Below are positions 25,967 to 36,994 of a DNA stretch of 63,605 bases, in pieces. Source of the DNA: Polaromonas jejuensis NBRC 106434 (GTDB lineage Bacteria; Pseudomonadota; Gammaproteobacteria; Burkholderiales; Burkholderiaceae_C); the NCBI RefSeq assembly GCF_001598235.1, contig NZ_BCYO01000023.1, forward strand, positions 1-63,605. The letters are read 5' to 3'. The position numbers were made by a program, and so were the translations under genes. The number at the start of each line of letters is the position of its first letter. Positions within the stretch are counted from its first letter, which is position 1. The notes under the pieces were generated by a model. The model saw only the letters and a program-made list of their open reading frames with translations, was not told the origin of the DNA and made no database searches.

Positions 25967-26971
25967 TCAATCCAGGCTCGCGCCCGAGTCCTTGACGATC
26001 TTGCCCCAGCGGGGCACTTCGGCGCGCAGCAGCGTGCTGAACTGCTCGGGCGTGCCACCCAGCACGTCGCCGCCCTCGGAGCGCAGCTTGTCGGCCACGT
26101 CGGGCTGCACCAGGGCCTGGTTGATGGCCTTGTTGAGCTGCTGCACGATGGCTGCGGGCGTGCCGGCCGGCGCCAGGATGCCGAACCAGGTCACGGCCTC
26201 GAACCCCTTGTAGCCCGATTCCGCCAGGGTGGGCACGTTGGGCAGCTGGGACGAGCGCTTGGCCGATGTGATGGCGATGACCTTGAGCTTGCCGTTGCGC
26301 ACCTGCCCCAGCAGCGTGGGCACGGAGGACATGTACAGGTCGATCTGCCCGCCCACCAGGTCCGTCATGGCCTGGGCCGCGCCCTTGTAGGGGATGTGGC
26401 GCAGCTTGATGCCGGCGGCGTTCTCGGCCAGTTCACCGGCCAGGTGGGCCACGGTGCCGTTGCCCGAGTAGCCCAGGGTGAGCGCGTCGGGTTTGCCCTT
26501 GGAGGCCGCGATCACGTCCGCAAAGGTCTTGTAGGGCGAGTTCACGGGCGCGGCCATCACGATGGGCGAGGACGACACCAGCGCCACGGGCACCAGGTCC
26601 TTGAGCGGGTCGTAGGGCAGCTTGGCGTAGAGCGAGGGGTTGATGGCCAGGTTGCTGGTCTGGCCCATCACCAGCGTGTAGCCATCGGGGGCGGACTTGG
26701 CCGCGGCGTCCACGCCCAGGTTGCCCCCGGCGCCTGGGCGGTTGTCCACGATCACGTTCCACTTGTGCTGGTCGGTCAGCTTCTGGGCCACGGTGCGCGC
26801 GATCATGTCGGTGCCGCCGCCGGGCGGGAACGGCACGATCAGCCGGATCGGCTTGGACGGGAAGGCGGCTTGCGCCATGGCGTTCGCGGCGGGCACGGCG
26901 GCGGCCGCGAGGCCGAGCACGGCGGCGCACAGGCGCGCGGGCAGGGAACGCGGGAGCGTGGGGAAAGGCAT
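25967..26971 (-). CDS. Bug/TctC-family periplasmic solute-binding protein
   Basis: 334-residue receptor with a Sec signal (LPARLCAAVLGLAAAAVPAA) and FPSKPIRLIVPFPPGGGTDM, IVDNRPGAGGNLGVDAAA, RHIPYKGAAQAMTDLVGGQI. Start at 26971 behind AAGGAGACAACCG. It is the promoter-proximal gene of the minus-strand cluster and is divergent from the IclR gene, so it is the probable first gene under IclR control. Confidence 0.93.
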   Translation of the reverse strand: MPFPTLPRSLPARLCAAVLGLAAAAVPAANAMAQAAFPSKPIRLIVPFPPGGGTDMIARTVAQKLTDQHKWNVIVDNRPGAGGNLGVDAAAKSAPDGYTLVMGQTSNLAINPSLYAKLPYDPLKDLVPVALVSSSPIVMAAPVNSPYKTFADVIAASKGKPDALTLGYSGNGTVAHLAGELAENAAGIKLRHIPYKGAAQAMTDLVGGQIDLYMSSVPTLLGQVRNGKLKVIAITSAKRSSQLPNVPTLAESGYKGFEAVTWFGILAPAGTPAAIVQQLNKAINQALVQPDVADKLRSEGGDVLGGTPEQFSTLLRAEVPRWGKIVKDSGASLD

Positions 26972-27040
26972 CGGTTGTCTCCTTGTGAACTTATGGGGAA
27001 GCGGCTGCCTGGGCTTGCATCTCGGCATTGGGATGCGACT

Positions 27041-27080
27041 TTAAGAAAATGTTTCAATCCATACAATGACGTTTCACACA
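27041..27080. promoter_or_regulatory. candidate IclR operator (GAAAATGTTTC and a second GTTTCA)
   Basis: The 126-bp divergent gap holds the dyad GAAA-ATG-TTTC at 27045-27055 and another GTTTCA at 27071, with the two GTTTCA cores 20 bp (two helical turns) apart. AT-rich TTTC/GAAA dyads are usual for IclR-family sites. Inference from position and shape. Confidence 0.4.
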
Positions 27081-27097
27081 ATGCAACCAATTGCACC

Positions 27098-27937
27098 ATG
27101 AGCAACCAACGCCCTCCCCTGGCAGTTCCGGCACCCGCCACCCGGCCCCACCGCGCGCGCGCCGCCACGCCAGAGCCCATGCCACCCGCACCGCCGGCCG
27201 AAGCCGGTGCACGCGATGGCGGCGTCATCGCCGTGACGCGCGCGCTGCAACTGCTCGAGGCTTTCGCGCTCGGCGAGTCGCACCTGTCGCTGGCCGAGCT
27301 GAGCCGCCGCTGCGGCCTGCACAAGACCACGGTGCTGCGCCTGGCGCGCACGCTCGCGCTGTCGGGCTACATGGTGCAGCGCGACGACGGCGAGTGGCGC
27401 CTGGGCCCGGCTGCGGGCTGGCTGGGCGCGCGCTACCAGGCGGGCTTCGACGTGCAGAACGTGCTGGAGCCCGCGCTGCGCGAACTCACGCAGGCCAGCG
27501 GCGAGAGCGCGGCCTTCTACGTGCGCGAGGGCAATGTGCGCACCTGCCTCGTGCGCGTGGAAGGCCCGCAGGCGCTGCGCCACCATGCGCGCATGGGCGA
27601 GGGCCTGCCGCTGGACAAGGGCTCGCCGGGCCGCGTGATCCTGGCCTTTTCGGGCGAGCCCGGCGAGGTCTATGAACAGATCCGCAAGCAGGGCTACCAC
27701 TGGTCGATCGGCGAGCGCGAACAGGGCGTGGCCACGGTGTCGGCGCCCGTGTTCGGCATGCACTGGCGGCTGCTGGGCTCGGTGTGCATCTCGGGGCCGG
27801 CGTCACGCCTGCCGCCTTCCGCGCTGGAATCGCTGGCGCCGCTGGCGATGGCCACCGCCCGCCAGCTCTCCTATGCGCTGGCGGGCAAAGCTTCGGCGGT
27901 ACCGGCCGCCTTGCCGCCGAGCCGCTGGCATCCGTGA
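27098..27937 (+). CDS. IclR-family transcriptional regulator
   Basis: 279-residue regulator. The N-terminal winged HTH is at about residues 45-105 (VIAVTRALQLLEAFALGESH, LSLAELSRRCGLHKTTVLRL), the C-terminal IclR effector domain follows with LPLDKGSPGRVILAF and GEREQGVATVSAPVFG. A ~40-residue Pro/Ala-rich extension precedes the HTH. The ATG at 27098 is chosen as the first in the divergent region; the frame is open far upstream as an artefact of high GC. Likely controls the adjoining 18.2-27.0 kb catabolic cluster, responding to its aromatic or sugar-acid type substrate (inference). Confidence 0.92.
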   Translation: MSNQRPPLAVPAPATRPHRARAATPEPMPPAPPAEAGARDGGVIAVTRALQLLEAFALGESHLSLAELSRRCGLHKTTVLRLARTLALSGYMVQRDDGEWRLGPAAGWLGARYQAGFDVQNVLEPALRELTQASGESAAFYVREGNVRTCLVRVEGPQALRHHARMGEGLPLDKGSPGRVILAFSGEPGEVYEQIRKQGYHWSIGEREQGVATVSAPVFGMHWRLLGSVCISGPASRLPPSALESLAPLAMATARQLSYALAGKASAVPAALPPSRWHP

Positions 27938-27992
27938 TGCCGTTGCCACACTTCCATTGCATGCACGATTGAGCCTTCCGTAAGCAATCATC

Positions 27993-28009
27993 TCCCGGCA
28001 AAGCCGGGA
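27993..28009 (+). terminator. hairpin TCCCGGC-aaa-GCCGGGA after the IclR gene
   Basis: A 7-bp GC-rich stem with a 3-base loop, 55 bp after the stop. It is followed by CTTTC rather than a long T-run, so it is a weak or factor-assisted terminator at best. Confidence 0.45.
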
Positions 28010-28078
28010 CTTTCAAATCTTGCGTCACTCTGAATTCGGAAGTTAAATTGCGGTCCGACGATCTTTTCGGAGACTCAG

Positions 28079-28480
28079 ATGGAACGCTCTTCTCGCGTGG
28101 CGCCGCAGCGCTTTGTCATCAGCCACCACAACGAGGCCGACTTCAAGACCGGTGGCCTGCGGGACTACTCGGCTTACCGCGACCTGGGCGTCGCGGCTGC
28201 GACCCATGGGTTGGCCAAAGCGCATGTGATCCGCATGATCGCGCCGTTCCGCACCGAACTCAGCCTGCGGCATCACCACAATGTGCAGTTCCAGCTGGTC
28301 TACTGTCTGAAGGGCTGGTTCCAGACAGACTTCGAGGGCATCGGACCACAGCGGCTGGTCGCAGGGTCGTGCTGGGTCCAGCCACCCGGCATCCGCCACA
28401 CGGTCGTCGGCTGGTCGGATGACTGCGAGCTCCTCGAGATCCTCATTCCCGCTGAACACGAAACCATCAACGATCCCTGA
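28079..28480 (+). CDS. cupin-domain protein
   Basis: 133-residue single cupin barrel. Motif 1 region is HHHNVQFQLVYCLKGWFQTDF (metal-type histidines then Gly), motif 2 is LVAGSCWVQPPGIRHTVVGW with its His. Start at 28079 follows TCGGAGACTCAG. Such lone cupins can be small dioxygenases, isomerases or binding domains; the substrate is unknown. It stands alone between the IclR gene and a transporter remnant. Confidence 0.82.
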   Translation: MERSSRVAPQRFVISHHNEADFKTGGLRDYSAYRDLGVAAATHGLAKAHVIRMIAPFRTELSLRHHHNVQFQLVYCLKGWFQTDFEGIGPQRLVAGSCWVQPPGIRHTVVGWSDDCELLEILIPAEHETINDP

Positions 28481-28485
28481 AGCCT

Positions 28486-28730
28486 CAGCGCTGAGTCTGG
28501 CGACCGCTGATCAGTGCCAACGCAATGCCACCCAGGATGGCCGCGGAGGCAGCCGCCAGGCGCGGTGTCATCGCTTCCGACAGGAACAGCACGCCGCCCA
28601 ATGCGGCGATCAGCGACACCGGCCGCATTCGCGTGAACCTTGCCGGCGAAAAGCAGGCTCAGCACCAGAGCGAACGGCGCCGCCCGCGCGAAGTCGCCCG
28701 CCGGGGCGGTCCCGGCCTCGTCATGAAAGC
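28486..28730 (-). pseudogene. C-terminal remnant of an EamA/DMT-type transporter
   Basis: On the minus strand one frame ends with MRPVSLIAALGGVLFLSEAM, then TPRLAASAAILGGIALALIS and a TGA at 28486. This is the last two transmembrane helices of a drug/metabolite transporter. Just upstream the match moves to another frame (DFARAAPFALVLSLLFAGKV), so a frameshift is present and the rest of the gene is missing. This remnant and the following repeat fill the 355-bp gap between cupin and monooxygenase genes. Confidence 0.55.
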
Positions 28731-28764
28731 CCACAGAGCCAAGCATCAAAGACGGCTTCTAGCA

Positions 28765-28831
28765 ACCAATCCAAAACAAATACGGCTCCAACCCAATTAA
28801 ATAGGGTGCCATCAGCTATCTTTTCAATAGC
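28765..28831 (-). repeat. dispersed AT-rich hairpin repeat (family A), copy 4
   Basis: Minus-strand start GCTATTGAAAAGATAGC, then TGATGGCACCCTATTTAATT and GGGTTGGAGCCG. It ends 4 bp before the monooxygenase stop codon. Confidence 0.65.
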
Positions 28832-28835
28832 AAAT

Positions 28836-30037
28836 TCACAACCCCCTGGGCACCGCGCCATACAGCCACGGCATATCCAGCAGCTTCCCGCCCAGCAGCT
28901 TGAGCGAGGCATCGCGGCCCCAGCGCAGCAAGCCCTGGGCGTGAAATATCTGCCCGTTGCGCAAGGCCCGCGCCTGCACCCTGGCGTTGCGCTGCCAGCG
29001 GTTGAGGGCATAGCGCTGCAGCATGGTCGACACGTCAAAAACCGGATCCAGCGCCTGGGCCAGCGCATGGCCCAGCTCGGCCGCGTCCTCAATCGCCATG
29101 CCGGCGCCTTGCGCCAGGTAGGGCAGCATGGGGTGGGCGGCATCGCCCAGCAGGGCCACCCGGCCCACGGCCTGCTGGTGCCTGCCCTGCATGGGGGCGC
29201 GGTCGTGCAAGGCCCACAGGCGCCAGCGGTCCATGGCCGCTACCCGCTCCTGCAGCGCCGTGCAACTGCCGGCCAGCAGGCGGGCCAGGTCGCAGGCATG
29301 GGCGCTGTGGTCCCAAAGATTCGGCTCACCGGTGGTTTCCCCCTCCACGATGGCCACCACATTGAGCCACTCGCCACGGCGCACGGGGTAGTGCACCACA
29401 TGCATGCGCGGACCCAGCCAGGCCGTGACATGCTGGCTGCGGAGCCGTTTGGGCAGCTGGGCCTGCGGCATCAGCGCGCGGTAGGCCAGATGGCCGGTGC
29501 GCCGTGGCAGGCCATCGCCCAGCAGTTGCTGGCGCACCGTGCTCCACAAGCCATCGGCGCCTATCAGCGCATCGCCTTCGACTTCGGGACCGCTGATGGC
29601 CTTGACCGTCACGGCCTGTTCATTCTGGCTGAAGGAAATCAGCGGACGCTCCAGGTGCAGCTTCGCATCGGTCTGCTGCTGAACCGCCGCCAGCAGCAGG
29701 CCCTGCAGGTCGGCGCGATGCACGGTGACATAGGGCGCGCCGTAGCGCTCGACCATCGCCCCGGCCCGGCCGCCCAGCGGCAACTCGCCCAGTGTCTGGC
29801 CCGACACGGCGCTGCGCACCTGCAGGCGATCGGGAAAGGCCGCCACCTCCTGCAGCGCCTGTGCCAGCCCCCAGCCGTGCAGCACCCTGACGACATTCGG
29901 GCCCAGCTGAATGCCGGCGCCAACCTCGCTGAAGGCCGGTGCGCGTTCAAACAGGCGCGCATCCCAGCCGGCGCGCGACGCGGACAGTGCCGCCGCCAGG
30001 CCACCTATGCCGCCACCGGCAATCAGGGCCTGCCGGA

Positions 30038-30041
<4 letters not shown>
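28836..30041 (-). CDS. FAD-dependent aromatic-ring hydroxylase (salicylate/3-hydroxybenzoate hydroxylase type)
   Basis: 401-residue class A flavoprotein monooxygenase. FAD-binding [20 protein letters not shown], the DG motif in [19 protein letters not shown], and the GD motif in [20 protein letters not shown] with the AIEDAAELG helix. Closest in type to salicylate 1-hydroxylase/3-hydroxybenzoate 6-hydroxylase, but the substrate cannot be set. Its start codon overlaps the acnA stop (ATGA at 30038-30041), so it is translationally coupled to aconitase, an odd pairing. No aromatic ring-cleavage genes are near. Confidence 0.9.
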
Positions 30042-32974
<2,933 letters not shown>

Positions 32975-33131
32975 GGCAGACTCCTTTTATTTAAACCGAC
33001 AGCCTCCATTCTGGCAGGCGCTGGGCGAGTACGGGAGCCTTTGGCAACAAACCCTGCGGGATGGCCCGAGCTTTTGGCCTTCGCCCGGGGCGCAAGCCCG
33101 GCAGCCCCGCGGCGCCGGGCCTGGCACCCCT

Positions 33132-33545
33132 TCACCAGGCCGGCCGGGGCGCCGAGCGGCGCAGGCCGAAAAACTGCAGCTCGGCCAGCACGGCCACGGT
33201 CAGGGCCTGAACCACGACATAGGCCAGGCCCAGCATGGACGGTGACACGCGGCCGCTGACCAGCAGCAGCACGCAGCCGGCGGCCCAGGCCAGGTTGCCG
33301 GCCACCAGGGCCCAGACCAGCGACCGCGGCACGGGCTTGCGCGTGGAAATGAAGGCCACCGCCGCCGCATACATCAGCAAGAACTCGCCGGTGTAGGCCA
33401 GCAGTGTTTCCGGCAAACCCAGCAGGCGGGCCATGGTACCGGTCAAAGCGACCTGAAGCAGACCGCAGGCCACGCACGAGAGCGCATCGACGCGCAGCAC
33501 ATTGCGCAGGAAATTCGGGGACGAGATGAACGAAGTGGAAGACAT
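33132..33545 (-). CDS. small four-helix membrane protein, function unknown
   Basis: 137 residues with four hydrophobic segments at roughly 20-40 (ALSCVACGLLQVALTGTMAR), 50-66 (LAYTGEFLLMYAAAVAF), 77-97 (LVWALVAGNLAWAAGCVLLL) and 104-125. The charged residues between them suggest a compact integral membrane protein. I do not recognise the family with certainty. It is divergent from the XRE regulator at 33709 and may be its target. Confidence 0.75.
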   Translation of the reverse strand: MSSTSFISSPNFLRNVLRVDALSCVACGLLQVALTGTMARLLGLPETLLAYTGEFLLMYAAAVAFISTRKPVPRSLVWALVAGNLAWAAGCVLLLVSGRVSPSMLGLAYVVVQALTVAVLAELQFFGLRRSAPRPAW

Positions 33546-33708
33546 TGCAAATTCCTGGGTTGCGACAGCCGGCCAAGTGAGTCAAGTCAGCCAGCGCACC
33601 GGGCTGTCAGTCAGTGCGGCAGGGAATGAATCATTGCGCCGGCCCAGCGGCCAGTCGATGACCTGGGAGGTCATGGAGCGCAGACCCGTCCGGCCTTAGG
33701 ATGGCGTC

Positions 33709-34545
33709 ATGACTGCCAGCACCCACCACCCCAGCCGCCCGGTGCCGCGAAACGCGCCCCTGCCCTTCGGCGAGCACCTGCGCCACTGGCGCCAGCACCG
33801 GCGCCTGAGCCAGCTGGACCTGGCCGACGAGGCCGACATCTCGACGCGCCACCTGAGCTTCATGGAAACCGGCCGCTCCGTGCCCAGCCGCGAGATGGTG
33901 CTGCGCCTGACCGAGCGGCTGGACATTCCGCTGCGCGAGCGCAACGCCCTGCTGGTGGCGGCCGGCTACGCCCCCATGTACCGCGAGCGGCCGCTGAGCG
34001 ACCCGGCATTGGCCTCGGCCCGCCAGGCGGTGGAGCTGATCCTCAAAAGCCACGAGCCCTTTCCGGCCTTGGCGCTGGACCGGCACTGGAACCTGGTGGC
34101 GGCCAACGCCGCCCTGCCCCAGCTGCTGGCCGGCGCCGACCCCGAGCTGCTCAAACCGCCGGTCAACGTGCTGCGCCTGAGCCTGCACCCCGGGGGCCTG
34201 GCCGGAAAGATCGTGAACCTGGTCCAGTGGCGCACCCACCTGTTCGAGCGCCTGCGCCAGCAGATTGCCGCCACGGCCGACCCGGTGCTGGCCGATTTGC
34301 TGGAAGAGCTGCGCGCCTACCCCGTGTCCGAGGGCGCCGCAGACACGCACCTGGACGGCGAACACCTGGGCGTGGCCATGCCGCTCAAGTTCCGCACCGG
34401 GCACGGCGTGCTGAGCTTCATCAGCACCACCACGATCTTTGGCACGCCGGTGGATGTGACCTTGCAGGAGCTGATGCTGGAGACCTTCTTCCCGGCCGAC
34501 GCCTTCACCGGCGAGGTGCTGCGCCAGGTGCTGTCGCCTGCGTGA
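33709..34545 (+). CDS. XRE-family regulator with MmyB-like ligand domain
   Basis: 278-residue regulator. HTH at residues ~20-80 (LRHWRQHRRLSQLDLADEAD, ISTRHLSFMETGRSVPSREM), followed by a PAS-like ligand-binding domain of the MmyB/MLTR type (ALDRHWNLVAANAALPQLLAG, LRLSLHPGGLAGKIVNL, TFFPADAFTGEVLRQ). In relatives such regulators sit beside redox enzymes they control; here the molybdopterin oxidoreductase gene starts about 60 bp downstream on the same strand. Confidence 0.9.
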   Translation: MTASTHHPSRPVPRNAPLPFGEHLRHWRQHRRLSQLDLADEADISTRHLSFMETGRSVPSREMVLRLTERLDIPLRERNALLVAAGYAPMYRERPLSDPALASARQAVELILKSHEPFPALALDRHWNLVAANAALPQLLAGADPELLKPPVNVLRLSLHPGGLAGKIVNLVQWRTHLFERLRQQIAATADPVLADLLEELRAYPVSEGAADTHLDGEHLGVAMPLKFRTGHGVLSFISTTTIFGTPVDVTLQELMLETFFPADAFTGEVLRQVLSPA

Positions 34546-34603
34546 TCGCGTTGCCGCACCGCTTCGCGCAGGATAAAGACCCTGGAGACACATGGAGACA
34601 CGC

Positions 34604-36814
34604 ATGACCGAAACCATCCACCACCGGATCTGTCCCCTGTGCGAAGCCTGCTGCGGCCTCGAGCTCAAGGTGCGCGAGGGCCGGGTCATCAGCATCCGGG
34701 GGAACGACAGCGACGTCTTCAGCGCCGGCTACATCTGCCCCAAGGGCGTGGCGCTGAAAGACCTGCACGAAGACCCGGACCGGCTGCGCACGCCGCTGAT
34801 CAAGCGCAACGGCGAGTTTGTCGAGGCGAGCTGGGATGAGGCCTTTGCCGAGATCGAGCGGCGCCTGCCGCCCCTTCTCGCGCAGCATGGCCGCCAGGCG
34901 GCCGCCCTCAGCGTGGGCAACCCGTCGGCGCACAAGATCGGCCTGCTGCTGTATTTCTCGCGCCTGGCCAAGGCCCTGGGCTCGCGCAATGTGTTCTCGG
35001 CTTCGACGCTGGACCAGATGCCCAAGCAGCTGTCCAGCGGCCTGCTGTTCGGCCACTGGCTCAGCGTGGCCGTGCCCGACATCGCGCGCTGCGACTTCCT
35101 GCTGATGCTGGGCGCCAACCCGCTGGCCAGCAACGGCAGCCTCTGGACCGTGCCCGACTTCAAGGGCAAGGCCAAGGCCATGCAGGCGCGCGGCGGCCAA
35201 CTCGTGGTGGTCGACCCGCGCCGCACCGAAACCGCCGCCATGGCCGACGCCCACCACTTCATCCGCCCCGGCGGCGATGTGTTCCTGCTGCTGGGCCTGG
35301 TGCACACGCTGTTTGACGAGCAGCTCGTGAAGCTCGGGCGCCTGGCGGAGTTCGTGAACGGCATTGAATCGCTTGAAGCCGCAGTGCAGGGTTTCAGCGC
35401 CGAAGTCGTGGCAACGCGTTGCGGCATTGATGCCACCACCATCCGCAGCCTCGCGCGCCAGCTGGCCAACACGCCGCGGGCCGCGGTCTACGGCCGCATC
35501 GGCACCTGCACGCAGGCCTACGGCACGCTGGCGAGCTGGCTGATCGATGTGCTCAATGCGCTGACCGGCCACCTCGACGAGCCCGGCGGCGCGATGCTCC
35601 CCAAGGCTGCCGCCTTTGCCAGCAACACGGCCGGCCAGCCCGGCAACGGCCGCGGCATCACGACCGGGCGCCACAACAGCCGGGTCAGCGGCGCGCCCGA
35701 AGTGTTCGGCGAGCTACCCATGACCTGCCTGGCCGAGGAAATCGAAACGCCGGGCGAAGGCCAGGTGCGCGCGCTGATCACGGTGGCCAGCAACCCGGTG
35801 CTGTCCTCCCCCAACGGCGCGCGGCTGGCCCGGGCGCTCGACAGCCTGGACTTCATGGTCAGCATGGACGTCTACCTCAACGAAACCACGCGCCATGCCG
35901 ACGTGATCCTGCCCGGCCTGTCGCCGCTGGAAGACATGCACTACGACGTGGCCTTTCCGCAGTTCTCGTGGCGCAACCATGCACGCTACAGCGCGCCGGT
36001 GTTCGAAGCCCCCGCAGGCCAGCCCTCGGAGTGGGAAACCCTGCTCAAGCTGGCGGCCATTGTGCAGGGCAAAGGCGCGGCGGCCGATGCGAAGCGGATC
36101 GACGACGAGAACTTCGCCGAGGACGCGAAGAAGCTGTTTGGCGAGCACGCACAAGCCGTGATCGACGCCACGCGGGGCCTCAGCGGCCCGGACCGCCTGC
36201 TCGAACTCGCGCTGCGCACCGGCCCCTATGGCGACCAGTTCGGCCGCAAAGCCGAAGGCCTGACGCTGGCCAAGGTGAAAGCCGCGCCCGATGGCATCGA
36301 CCTCGGCGAACTCACCTCGCGCATTCCCGAGATGCTGCGCACCCCAACGGGCAAGGTCGAGCTGGCGCCGCCCGCGCTGCTGCAGGACCTGCAGCGCGCC
36401 GCCGGCGACCTCGCGCAGCCGGTGCCCGACATGGTGATCGTCGGCCGGCGCGACGTGCGCTCCAACAACAGCTGGATGCACAACCTGCCGGTGCTGGCCA
36501 AGGGGCCGTTTCGCTGCACCGCACTGGTGAACCCCGCCGACGCGCAACGCCTGGGCCTGGCCGACGGCTCAGTCGCGCGCATCAGCGGCAACGGCCGCAG
36601 CATCGAGGCCCAGGTGCAGCTCAGCGACGAGATGATGCCCGGCGTGGTGAGCCTGCCCCACGGCTGGGGCCACGGCCTGCCCGGCGCCCGCCTCTCGCTG
36701 GCCGCCGAGCGCCCCGGCGTGAACCTCAACGCGCTGCTCGACGAAGACTGGCGCGACCCGCTGTCGGGCAATGCCGTGCTGAGCGGCGTGCCGGTGCAGC
36801 TGGCGGCTGTCTGA
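34604..36814 (+). CDS. molybdopterin-dependent oxidoreductase (formate dehydrogenase/BisC-like)
   Basis: 736-residue molybdenum enzyme of the DMSO-reductase superfamily. An N-terminal [4Fe-4S] site is formed by CPLCEACCGLEL and CPKGVALKDL; the Mo-cofactor domains hold LLMLGANPLASNGSLWTVPD, VVDPRRTETAAMADAHHFIR and YLNETTRHADVILPGLSPLE; the C-terminal molydopterin-binding barrel has RSNNSWMHNLPVL and PHGWGHGLPGARLS. No Tat signal is present, so it is cytoplasmic. An ATG 12 bp upstream (34592) is in frame and also follows GGAGA; spacing favours 34604. Substrate unknown; no partner subunits are adjacent. Confidence 0.9.
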   Translation: MTETIHHRICPLCEACCGLELKVREGRVISIRGNDSDVFSAGYICPKGVALKDLHEDPDRLRTPLIKRNGEFVEASWDEAFAEIERRLPPLLAQHGRQAAALSVGNPSAHKIGLLLYFSRLAKALGSRNVFSASTLDQMPKQLSSGLLFGHWLSVAVPDIARCDFLLMLGANPLASNGSLWTVPDFKGKAKAMQARGGQLVVVDPRRTETAAMADAHHFIRPGGDVFLLLGLVHTLFDEQLVKLGRLAEFVNGIESLEAAVQGFSAEVVATRCGIDATTIRSLARQLANTPRAAVYGRIGTCTQAYGTLASWLIDVLNALTGHLDEPGGAMLPKAAAFASNTAGQPGNGRGITTGRHNSRVSGAPEVFGELPMTCLAEEIETPGEGQVRALITVASNPVLSSPNGARLARALDSLDFMVSMDVYLNETTRHADVILPGLSPLEDMHYDVAFPQFSWRNHARYSAPVFEAPAGQPSEWETLLKLAAIVQGKGAAADAKRIDDENFAEDAKKLFGEHAQAVIDATRGLSGPDRLLELALRTGPYGDQFGRKAEGLTLAKVKAAPDGIDLGELTSRIPEMLRTPTGKVELAPPALLQDLQRAAGDLAQPVPDMVIVGRRDVRSNNSWMHNLPVLAKGPFRCTALVNPADAQRLGLADGSVARISGNGRSIEAQVQLSDEMMPGVVSLPHGWGHGLPGARLSLAAERPGVNLNALLDEDWRDPLSGNAVLSGVPVQLAAV

Positions 36815-36850
36815 GGCCGAATTTGCAAGATTTCTTGAGAAGAATCTGGC

Positions 36851-36898
36851 TCAAGCCCTTGTATTTACTGCGCAATAAGCTATAAAATTAATAGCAAA
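36851..36898 (-). repeat. dispersed AT-rich hairpin repeat (family A), copy 6
   Basis: Includes GCTATAAAATTAATAGC at 36879-36895 preceded by TCAAGCCCTTGTATTTACTG. It occupies most of the 180-bp gap between the molybdoenzyme and MFS stops (convergent genes). Confidence 0.65.
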
Positions 36899-36994
36899 TC
36901 ATTGGAGAGGCGACCGTTGCATGGGGGGCACACATAATGGCCAGGTCCAGTCATTGCTGACTGCTCCTCCGTCGCCGGTCCGGCAGCCGTCGCC

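Noticed and set aside
25859..27937. A 692-codon open frame on the plus strand
   Set aside because: The IclR regulator begins at 27098; the upstream 413 codons are antisense to an amidohydrolase and a Bug gene and show no family features.
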